Shown: in pieces, positions 12,898 through 18,762 of the stretch
Position numbering within the stretch: position 1 is the first letter of the stretch
Layout: each line of letters starts with the position of its first letter
Assembly (NCBI GenBank): GCA_023411405.1
Contig: JAEYOU010000538.1
Coordinates: 1 to 18,762, forward strand
Direction: 5' to 3'
DNA: 18,762 nucleotides
Source: Pseudomonadota bacterium
GTDB lineage: Bacteria > Myxococcota > Myxococcia > Myxococcales > Anaeromyxobacteraceae
Notes under the pieces: model-generated
Told to the model about the DNA's origin: nothing
Databases searched by the model: none
Seen by the model: only the letters and a program-made list of their open reading frames with translations
Program-made: the position numbers and the translations under genes

Positions 12898-13233
12898 GTG
12901 CGCTCCGGCGCGAGGGTGCCCAGCGTCTCTCGCGTGACCGAGCTCATCGGCTGGCTCAGCTCCGCGATCCTCCTCCTCACGCTCTCCTGGCAGGTGCGCA
13001 AGCAGTGGCGGGAGGGCCGCAGCGAGGGCGTCTCGCGCTGGCTCTTCGTCGGCCAGGTCGCCGCCTCGATCGGCTTCACCACCTACAGCTGGCTCGTCGG
13101 GAACTGGGTGTTCGTGGTCACGAACGCCCTCATCCTCATCAACGCGGTGTTCGGGGCCTGGCTCGTCTTCCACCAGCGTCGCAGCGCGGCGCGCGGCGGC
13201 CGCGCGGTCCGGACGCGCGAGCAGCCGGCCTGA
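12898..13233 (+). CDS. SemiSWEET/PQ-loop-like small membrane protein
   Basis: Predicted protein of up to 111 residues with three membrane helices (about 14-33, 44-66, 68-93), the topology and size of SemiSWEET proteins, which act as homodimers to move small sugars across the membrane. The GVSRWLF turn after helix 1 and the Asn in VVTNALILINAVFG of helix 3 fit the family. The Pro-Gln of the PQ motif in helix 1 is replaced by Trp-Gln (LSWQVRKQW), so transport of the classical kind is not certain. The start is unclear: GTG codons at 12898, 12916 and 12934 are all in frame and none has a clear ribosome binding site; GTG 12934 would give the length closest to the family. It ends 9 bp before the stop of the convergent SPFH gene. 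Confidence 0.75.
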   Translation: MRSGARVPSVSRVTELIGWLSSAILLLTLSWQVRKQWREGRSEGVSRWLFVGQVAASIGFTTYSWLVGNWVFVVTNALILINAVFGAWLVFHQRRSAARGGRAVRTREQPA

Positions 13234-13245
13234 CCCCGAGGGTCA
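13231..13245. terminator. short palindrome shared by two convergent stop codons
   Basis: TGACCC-CGA-GGGTCA is a perfect 6-bp inverted repeat with a 3-base loop. Its outer triplets are the TGA stop of the SemiSWEET-like gene on the plus strand and the TGA stop of the SPFH gene on the minus strand. The stem is short and lacks T-tracts, so a terminator role is only possible. Confidence 0.3.
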
Positions 13246-14157
13246 GTGGTGAGCGGCCGCGGCCCCCGTAGCTTCGCGGCCGTCGGAGTCCGGGCGCGCA
13301 TTGGCAGCCTCGGTGTGCGCGACGAACGGGCGGAGCAGCGCCGTCAGCTCCATGGGCAGGATGATCTTGGTGGCCGGGTTGGCCCCGAGCGACCGGAGCG
13401 CGTCGAGGTACTGCAGGCTCATGGTCTTGCTGTCCACCTCGCGCGCCACCGCGAACACCTTGTCGAGCGCGAGGGCATAGCCCTCGGCCCGGAGGATCGC
13501 CGCCTGCCGGTCCCCTTCCGCCTGGAGGATGATCGCCTGCCGCTGCCCCTCGGCCACGCGGACCGCCGCGTCGCGGCGGCCGTCGGCCTCCGTCACCGTC
13601 GCCCGCCGGCTCCGCTCGGCCGACATCTGCCGCGTCATCGCCTCCTGGATCTCGCGCGGCGGGGTGATCTCGCGGATCTCGACCGCGGAGATCTTGATGC
13701 CCCAGCGGTTTGTCACGTCGTCCAGCTTCCCGCGGAGCGCCTCGTTGATCTCCTCGCGCTTCGCCAGCACGTCGTCGAGCGGCATGCCTCCCACGACCGC
13801 GCGCAACGTGGTGATCGCGATCCCCCGCGCCGCCCCCTCGTAGTCCTCCACGTTGAGCACGCTCGGGACCGCGTCGACGATCTTCGAGTAGACGAGGAAG
13901 TCGATCGAGAGGTGCGCGTTGTCCTCGGTGATGGTCGTCTGGGGAGGCACGTCGAAGAAGCGCTCCCGCAGGTCCACCCGGATGCCCCGATCGACGAAGG
14001 GGATGAGCAGCACGAGCCCGGGCCCGCGCTCTCCGACGAACCGCCCGAGTCGGAGCACCACGAGCCGCTGGTACTCCGGGACGATCCGGATGGCCAGGAC
14101 GAGCAGCACCCCCACGAGCGCCAGCACCACGACCGCACCGACGAGGTTCGTCTCCAC
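13243..14157 (-). CDS. SPFH/band 7 (stomatin-like) membrane protein
   Basis: Predicted protein of 304 residues. A single N-terminal membrane anchor (about 5-24) is followed by the SPFH domain: VPEYQRLVVLRLGRF (26-40), GPGLVLLIPFVDR (45-57), the DVPPQTTITEDNAHLSIDFLVY strand pair (69-90) and WGIKISAVEIREI (152-164). A long Ala/Glu/Arg helix with repeated AEGxRQA units (about 178-240) should form the coiled coil that assembles such proteins into membrane rings. Members act as scaffolds for membrane microdomains and for partner proteases. The GTG at 14157 was chosen because AGGAG lies 5 bases upstream and the protein then starts directly at the anchor. The gene is head to head with the NfeD gene, its usual partner, across 115 bp. 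Confidence 0.93.
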   Translation of the reverse strand: METNLVGAVVVLALVGVLLVLAIRIVPEYQRLVVLRLGRFVGERGPGLVLLIPFVDRGIRVDLRERFFDVPPQTTITEDNAHLSIDFLVYSKIVDAVPSVLNVEDYEGAARGIAITTLRAVVGGMPLDDVLAKREEINEALRGKLDDVTNRWGIKISAVEIREITPPREIQEAMTRQMSAERSRRATVTEADGRRDAAVRVAEGQRQAIILQAEGDRQAAILRAEGYALALDKVFAVAREVDSKTMSLQYLDALRSLGANPATKIILPMELTALLRPFVAHTEAANARPDSDGREATGAAAAHH

Positions 14158-14272
14158 ACCCACTCCTCTCGCTCCAAGGGTTCGACAACACGAGGATGAC
14201 CACGGCAGCGCCGTCGGGAGCCGCTGCTGCGCGCGCTCGGCCGCCGTCCTTACCGTTGGGGCGAGGCCCGGC

Positions 14273-15637
14273 ATGCGCTCCCAGCCCCCCGCCCTGCTCC
14301 ACGTGCGCCACCGGCGCGCGCTCCGCCTGGCCGGCACCGCGGCGCTCCTCGCGCTCGGCCTCTCGGCGCTCGCCCGCACGGCTCCCAGGACGGGGGGCGG
14401 AGCGGTGCGCGTCGTGGAGCTGGAGGGGGTCGTCAGCCCGGTCGCAGCGCGTTACTTCACCCGCGCGCTGGAACGGGCGACCGCCGACGGCGACGCGGCC
14501 GTGGTGCTCCGGATCGACACGCCGGGCGGCCTGCTCGACTCGACGCGCGAGATGACCCAGGCGATGCTGGCCGCGCGCGTCCCCGTGATCACCTGGGTGG
14601 GCCCGTCGGGCGCCAGGGCCGCCTCGGCGGGCATGTTCCTGCTCGTCGCGGGCCACGTCGCCGCGATGGCCCCGGGCACGCACGTCGGGGCGGCCCATCC
14701 CGTGCAGGCCGGCGGCGAGAGCCCGCAGGGCGCGATCGGCGAGAAGGCGGTCAACGACGCCGCCGCCATGGCGCGGGCGCTCGCCCGGGAGCGCGGCCGC
14801 GACGCGGCCTGGCCCGAGGAGGCGGTCCGAGAGAGCGTGAGCGCCACGTCGGACGAGGCGCTGCGGCGCGGGGTCATCGACCTCCTCGCTCCGGACCTCG
14901 AGGCGCTCCTCGAGGCCGTGGATGGGCGGACCGTCGTCACGGCCGCAGGGACGGCCCGGCTCGCGACGCGCGGCGCCGAGATCGTGCGCGCGCCGATGAG
15001 CCTGCCGGAGCGCCTCCTCCAGGCGATCCTGCACCCGAACGTCGCGTACCTCCTGTTCACGCTGGGGCTCATCGGCCTCATGGCCGAGCTCTACAGCCCG
15101 GGCACCCTCTTCCCCGGCATCGCCGGCGCGATCTCGCTGCTCCTCGCCTTCACCGCGTTCGGCGTGCTCCCCGTGAGCTGGGCGGGGATCGCGCTCGTCG
15201 TGCTCGGGGTGGGCCTCATCGGCATCGAGCTCCTCACGGAGGGGCTCGGCGTGCTCGGGCCCGGGGGGGTCGTCGCGTTCGTCGCCGGGTCGCTCCTCCT
15301 CTACCGGCCGAGCGATCCGCTCGCGCCCGCCGCGCGGGACCTCCGCGTGAGCGGCTGGCTCGTGGCCCTCGTCGCCGCGGTGCTCGTCGGGTTCCTCCTG
15401 ATCGTGGGCCGGGCGCTGCTGCGCAGCCGGCGCAGCCCGGTGGCCATGGGGCCCGAGGCGCTCGTCGGGCGGACCGGCGTGGCCGCCTCGAACCTGGAGC
15501 CAGAGGGGACGGTGCTCCTCGATCGGGAGAGCTGGACGGCGGTGGCGGAGCGCGGACCGGTCCCGCGCGGCGCCACGGTCCGCGTGCTCGGGGTGCGCGG
15601 GGTGCGGCTCCGGGTCGAGCGCGCGCCGGGGCCTTGA
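14273..15637 (+). CDS. NfeD family membrane protein with ClpP-like serine protease domain
   Basis: Predicted protein of 454 residues with the three-part build of long NfeD proteins. After a signal/anchor segment (about 15-34) comes a ClpP-class periplasmic protease domain (about 45-235), with RIDTPGGLLDST (80-91) and nucleophile Ser118 in SGARAASAGMF (112-122); Lys158 in GEKAVNDAA is the expected base of the Ser-Lys dyad. Four or more membrane helices follow (about 256-272, 280-298, 302-345, 361-380). A C-terminal OB-fold NfeD domain (about 393-450) starts at GPEALVGRTG. Known relatives cleave the C-terminus of the stomatin-like partner. The ATG at 14273 has GAGG six bases upstream. All functional residues are present. 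Confidence 0.94.
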   Translation: MRSQPPALLHVRHRRALRLAGTAALLALGLSALARTAPRTGGGAVRVVELEGVVSPVAARYFTRALERATADGDAAVVLRIDTPGGLLDSTREMTQAMLAARVPVITWVGPSGARAASAGMFLLVAGHVAAMAPGTHVGAAHPVQAGGESPQGAIGEKAVNDAAAMARALARERGRDAAWPEEAVRESVSATSDEALRRGVIDLLAPDLEALLEAVDGRTVVTAAGTARLATRGAEIVRAPMSLPERLLQAILHPNVAYLLFTLGLIGLMAELYSPGTLFPGIAGAISLLLAFTAFGVLPVSWAGIALVVLGVGLIGIELLTEGLGVLGPGGVVAFVAGSLLLYRPSDPLAPAARDLRVSGWLVALVAAVLVGFLLIVGRALLRSRRSPVAMGPEALVGRTGVAASNLEPEGTVLLDRESWTAVAERGPVPRGATVRVLGVRGVRLRVERAPGP

Positions 15638-15664
15638 GCGCGGCGCCTCCTGCGCGGGCGCGCG

Positions 15665-15681
15665 CCGCCGCCTCGCGGCGG
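15665..15681 (+). terminator. GC hairpin between NfeD and MgtC/DUF4010 genes
   Basis: CCGCCGC (15665-15671) and GCGGCGG (15675-15681) form a perfect 7-bp stem with a CTC loop, 27 bp after the NfeD stop and 26 bp before the next ATG. No T-tract follows. It could be a weak terminator or shape translation of the next gene. Confidence 0.35.
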
Positions 15682-15707
15682 TCCCGGACGCGCGGTACGA
15701 TGACCCC

Positions 15708-17006
15708 ATGCCCCTGCACCTCGAGCCGTTCCTCTCCCTGTGCCTCGCGCTCGCGGCGGGCCTCCTCATCGGGCTCGAGCGCGAACGCGCCGCGCCCAAG
15801 GACCCGCGCACCGACTCGTTCCAGGGCGGGGTCCGCACGCACCCGATCGTCGCCCTCGTGGGCGGCCTGGCGACGCTCTCGGCGCGGCAGCTCGGCTTCG
15901 CCCCGGTGGTGCTGGCGTTCCTCGCCATCGTGCTGCTCCTCGCGGTCAACTACGCGGGCGACGTCCTCCGGAACGGGCACCGCGGGATCACCAGCGAGTC
16001 CGCCTTCCTCCTCTCGTTCCTGCTCGGCGTGCTCGCGACGACGCAGGGCGTGATCGAGCCGCTCGGGAGCCGCGCGCTCGTCGTGGCCGGGACCGCCGTC
16101 GTCGCGACCTTCCTGCTCTCGGTGAAGCACACGCTGCACCCGTTCGTGCGCCGGGCGAGCGGCGAGGACGTCGCCGCGACGCTCAAGTTCCTCGTCGTCG
16201 CGGTGGTCGTGCTGCCGCTCCTGCCCGACCGCACGTATGGCCCGTACGACGTGCTCAACCCGTACAAGCTCGGGCTGCTCGTCGTGCTCATCTCGGGGAT
16301 CTCGTTCCTGGGCTACGCCACGATCCGCCTGCTCGGCCCGGAGCGCGGTCTGGGGGTCACCGGCCTCGTCGGGGGCCTCGTCTCGTCCACCGCCGTCACG
16401 CTCGCGATGTCCGCCCGCGTGCGCGAGCGTCCGGAGCTGGCGGAGCCCGGGGCGCTGGGGGTGATGCTGGCGTCGACCGTCATGTTCTTCCGGGTCCTGC
16501 TGGTGGTCGCGGTCATCTACCCGGCCCTGCTCGGCCGGCTCGTCTACCCGATGGTCCTCGGCGCCGCCGGCGGGCTCGTCGCGTCCTGGCTGCTGTGGCG
16601 TCGCTCGCGGCGGCAGGCCGTCCCGCCCTCCGGCATCCAGCTCAAGAACCCCTTCGATCTCGGCCGCGCCGTGTCGTTCGCGCTCCTCTTCGGGGCGGCG
16701 CTCCTCGGCACCAAGGCGGCCTCGGTCCACCTGGGCTCGGGCGGAACGATCGTCGCCGCGGTGCTCGCCGGCGCCACGGACGCCGACGCCGTCGCCCTCT
16801 CGATCGCGGACCTGGCGCAGGGCGGGGGCATCACCCTCGGGTTCGCGACGGTGGCGGTGTTCGTCGGCGTGGCGTCCAACACGGTCGCGAAGGGGCTCCT
16901 CGCCCTGTTCGCGGGGGGCGCGCGGTTCGGCAGGCTCGTCCTCGGCGCCCAGCTGCTCGTGCTCGCCGTCGGCGCGCTCGGGGCCGCCGTGGCGTACGCG
17001 CTCTGA
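15708..17006 (+). CDS. MgtC/SapB N-terminal and DUF4010 domain membrane protein
   Basis: Predicted protein of 432 residues with about eleven or twelve membrane helices. The first third carries the MgtC/SapB signature: LAAGLLIGLERER (15-27) and FQGGVRTHPIVALVGGLATL (38-57). The rest follows DUF4010, with LNPYKLGLLVVLISGISFLGYATIR, GLVGGLVSSTAVTLAMS and, after a central Arg-rich cytoplasmic loop (about 294-302), a KNPFDLGRAVSF stretch and an ATDADAVALS segment. MgtC proteins are linked to magnesium limitation and ATP synthase control; members fused to DUF4010 are uncharacterised and may be transporters. No RNA element of the magnesium-sensing type is visible upstream. The ribosome binding site before the ATG is weak. 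It ends 13 bp before a convergent gene. Confidence 0.92.
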   Translation: MPLHLEPFLSLCLALAAGLLIGLERERAAPKDPRTDSFQGGVRTHPIVALVGGLATLSARQLGFAPVVLAFLAIVLLLAVNYAGDVLRNGHRGITSESAFLLSFLLGVLATTQGVIEPLGSRALVVAGTAVVATFLLSVKHTLHPFVRRASGEDVAATLKFLVVAVVVLPLLPDRTYGPYDVLNPYKLGLLVVLISGISFLGYATIRLLGPERGLGVTGLVGGLVSSTAVTLAMSARVRERPELAEPGALGVMLASTVMFFRVLLVVAVIYPALLGRLVYPMVLGAAGGLVASWLLWRRSRRQAVPPSGIQLKNPFDLGRAVSFALLFGAALLGTKAASVHLGSGGTIVAAVLAGATDADAVALSIADLAQGGGITLGFATVAVFVGVASNTVAKGLLALFAGGARFGRLVLGAQLLVLAVGALGAAVAYAL

Positions 17007-17019
17007 CGGGCGCGCGCGC

Positions 17020-17496
17020 TCAGCCGGGCGCGTACAGGGCCGCGACGACCGCGCCGAACACGGCGTGGGCGAGGAGGGTCGCCACGGGCGTCCCGATCCC
17101 GTAGTGCAGGCCGAGGAACCCGGGCGGCTCGAGGGGCGCGGCCTCCGTGGGCCCCGCGGTCGTGCTCGCCATGCGCGGGTGGATCCCGGGCAACGCCGGC
17201 AGCACCACCGCGAGCACGAACATCCCGTGGACGAGCCCCGTCACCGCCCCTGCCCACCAGGAGAAGATCCCGGCCGCGTGAAACAGGCCCACGTGGGCGA
17301 GCGAGAAGATCCACCCGTTCACGAGGTGGAAGACGATACCGAGGACGCGCGCCCGATCGCGATCGGGGACGAGCATCGTGCCGAGCAGGTACGGGATGCT
17401 CATGCGGGTGAGGCCGGCGCCCTGCGCCCCCGCGAGCACGAGCGTGAGGATCACCGTCCCCGCGAACCCCGCCGCGAGCCAGCTCCACGCGTTCAC
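17020..17496 (-). CDS. small polytopic membrane protein coupled to the GH15 gene
   Basis: Predicted protein of 158 residues with four membrane helices (about 5-25, 51-72, 77-101, 134-154). His residues are frequent in or near the helices (57, 68, 73, 90, 131, 144). The segment between helices 3 and 4 (about 105-127) is Pro/Ala-rich and probably extracytoplasmic or a loop. I do not recognise the family with confidence. The GTG start at 17496 overlaps the GH15 stop codon by 4 bp (GTGA), with GGCGAGG about 6 bases upstream, so it is translationally coupled to the glycosidase. Whether the two proteins share a pathway is unknown. Confidence 0.8.
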   Translation of the reverse strand: MNAWSWLAAGFAGTVILTLVLAGAQGAGLTRMSIPYLLGTMLVPDRDRARVLGIVFHLVNGWIFSLAHVGLFHAAGIFSWWAGAVTGLVHGMFVLAVVLPALPGIHPRMASTTAGPTEAAPLEPPGFLGLHYGIGTPVATLLAHAVFGAVVAALYAPG

Positions 17497-18762
17497 GCGC
17501 GCGCCTCGCCTTCTCCCGCCGGCTGCGCGACCCCGCGTCCGGTCTCGGCCCGCGCGCGCCGCCCGATCGAGAGCGCCGCGTCGAGGAGCCCCACGTGCGT
17601 GAACGCCTGCGGGAAGTTCCCGAGCGCCGCGCCCGTCCCCGGCTCGATCTCCTCCGCGAAGAGCCCGAGGTCGTTGGCGTGCGCGCACGTCGCCTCGAAC
17701 GTGCGTCGCGCCTCGTCGAGCGAGCCGCCGCCGCGGGCGAGGTACTCCGCTGCCCAGAACGAGCAGGCGCCGAACGCGCCCTCCCCGGCCGCGAGGCTCG
17801 GCTCGTAGCGGTAGAGCAGGCCGGGGCCCGCGCCCAGCCGCAGCCGGATCCGCCGCCAGGTCGCGCGCATGCGGGGCGACGCCGCGTCCGCGAACCCGTA
17901 CCAGGGGAGGAGCAGGAGCGCGGCGTCCACCCGGTCGCCCTCGAGCTCCGCGACGTAGCTCTGGAGGCGCTCGCTCCAGCCCTCGCGCTCGACGCGCGCG
18001 CGGATGGCGCGCCGGTGCTCCTCGAGCTCTTCGACCCGGAGGCCGCGCAGCGTGCCGGCGGCGCCGAGCGCGAGGAGTCGGTCGAGGGCGGTCCAGGCGA
18101 GGACGAGCGAGTGCGTCCGGAGCCGCGGGGGCTCGCGGGGCTCCCAGATCCCGCTGTCCGGCTCCTGCCAGTGCGCACACACGAACCGGCCGAGGTCGCG
18201 GAGCAGCCCCTGCGTCTCGCCGTCGAGCGCCCCGTCCGGGCCGAAGCGGCGCGCAACCGCGTCGACCACCTCGCCGTACGCGTCGAGCTGGTGCTGATCG
18301 GCGGCCCCGTTGCCGACGCGGACCGGCCGCGCCCCGCCGTGGCCGGCGAGGTGCGGGAGCTCGCGCTCGCGGGGCGGCGAGCGGCCGTACACGTCGTAGA
18401 GGACGCGGATCCGCGGTCGCGTCAGCCGCGTCGCGTGGAGGAGCCAGGCGACGAAGCGGGTCGCCTCGGCGTCGCAGCCGAGCTCCTGGAGCGCGCGCAC
18501 CGTCAGCGAGGCGTCGCGGGGCCAGCAGTACCGGTAGTCCCAGTTGAGATCGCCGCCCGGCCGCTCGGGGAGCGACGTCGTCGGCGCGGCCACGATGGCG
18601 CCGGACGGCGCGAAGGCGAGCAGCTTCAGGACGAGCGCGCTCCGCACGACGGCGGCCCGGTACGGCACTTCCTGCGGGACGTGCGCCGCCCACCGCCGCC
18701 AGGTGGCGACCGCGCGGCGGAGCTCGCCGTGGACCCGCGCCCCGAGCGGCGGGAGCGAGGCG
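17493..18762 (-). CDS. glycoside hydrolase family 15 (glucoamylase/trehalase-type), partial
   Basis: The visible 422 residues are the C-terminal (alpha/alpha)6-barrel of a bacterial GH15 protein; the frame is open up to the right edge and the start lies outside. It begins in the family segment TWRRWAAHVP followed by PYRAAVVRSALVLKLLAFAP. PGGDLNWDYRYCWPRDAS (fragment 68-85) is the most conserved block. DQHQLDAYGEVVDA and DSGIWEPRE follow; Glu207 in GIWE is the probable general acid. FAEEIEPGTGAALGNFPQAF near the C-terminus contains Glu370 and Glu371, one of which is the probable base. Bacterial members cleave terminal alpha-glucosyl bonds in maltodextrin, dextran-like sugars or trehalose; which one cannot be told here. 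An in-frame GTG at 18668 is internal, because homologous sequence continues upstream of it. Confidence 0.93.
   Translation of the reverse strand, partial: ASLPPLGARVHGELRRAVATWRRWAAHVPQEVPYRAAVVRSALVLKLLAFAPSGAIVAAPTTSLPERPGGDLNWDYRYCWPRDASLTVRALQELGCDAEATRFVAWLLHATRLTRPRIRVLYDVYGRSPPRERELPHLAGHGGARPVRVGNGAADQHQLDAYGEVVDAVARRFGPDGALDGETQGLLRDLGRFVCAHWQEPDSGIWEPREPPRLRTHSLVLAWTALDRLLALGAAGTLRGLRVEELEEHRRAIRARVEREGWSERLQSYVAELEGDRVDAALLLLPWYGFADAASPRMRATWRRIRLRLGAGPGLLYRYEPSLAAGEGAFGACSFWAAEYLARGGGSLDEARRTFEATCAHANDLGLFAEEIEPGTGAALGNFPQAFTHVGLLDAALSIGRRARAETGRGVAQPAGEGEARA

Noticed and set aside
13139..15949. Open frame of over 900 codons on the minus strand
   Set aside because: It covers the NfeD gene antisense and the SPFH gene in a wrong frame; the composition is low in hydrophobic residues and rich in Arg, Glu, His and Pro, as antisense of GC-rich genes gives.
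17007..17019. GCGCGCGCGC run between convergent genes considered as a terminator
   Set aside because: It is a self-complementary alternation with no loop and no T-tract, and only 13 bp separate the genes.

Overview
The window is dense, very GC-rich bacterial chromosome. By eye GC is about 70% or more and third codon positions are almost all G or C. The gene content (DUF4142 lipoprotein, large secreted PQQ-type sugar dehydrogenase with Ig and ricin-lectin tails, SPFH/NfeD pair, MgtC/DUF4010 protein, several lipoproteins) suits a Gram-negative soil bacterium. Myxococcota, perhaps Anaeromyxobacter-like, is my best guess, but it rests on style and domain content, not on a marker gene. There is no tRNA, rRNA, CRISPR array, transposase, integrase or phage gene.

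Layout. (1) 1-2774, minus strand: a probable operon, read from right to left, of an EI24/CysZ-like membrane protein, a Gfo/Idh/MocA oxidoreductase, a DUF3592 membrane protein and the start of a further gene cut by the left edge. (2) 2775-2963: a divergent promoter region. (3) 2964-5107, plus strand: an unrecognised multi-pass membrane protein overlapping by 4 bp a von Willebrand A-like lipoprotein. This is the least explained unit of the window. (4) 5108-5262: a convergent gap with a dispersed-type palindrome and a second long hairpin. (5) 5263-7701, minus: a secreted sugar dehydrogenase-like lipoprotein. (6) 7922-11551, minus: SRPBCC protein, GH1 beta-glucosidase, zinc alcohol/formaldehyde-type dehydrogenase and a small proline-rich protein. 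(7) 11884-13233, plus: a DUF4142 lipoprotein interrupted by collagen-like Gly-Pro-Thr repeats, then a SemiSWEET/PQ-loop-like protein. (8) 13243-15637: an SPFH/stomatin-like protein and an NfeD-type membrane protease placed head to head. (9) 15708-17006, plus: MgtC/DUF4010 membrane protein. (10) 17020-18762, minus: a GH15 glucoamylase/trehalase-family enzyme, cut by the right edge, overlapping a small polytopic membrane protein.

How the genes may work together. Several genes concern sugars: GH15, GH1, the PQQ-type sugar dehydrogenase, Gfo/Idh/MocA and the SemiSWEET-like protein. They lie in separate transcription units, so this is a loose functional theme and not a demonstrated pathway. The SPFH and NfeD proteins very probably act together in membrane quality control. 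The membrane protein/vWA lipoprotein pair is tightly coupled by gene overlap and has no assigned function.

Most gene starts were moved from the longest open frame to a codon with a better ribosome binding site or signal peptide. Start codons include GTG in several genes. Many other long open frames exist on both strands, but they are the usual by-product of high GC and were left out.
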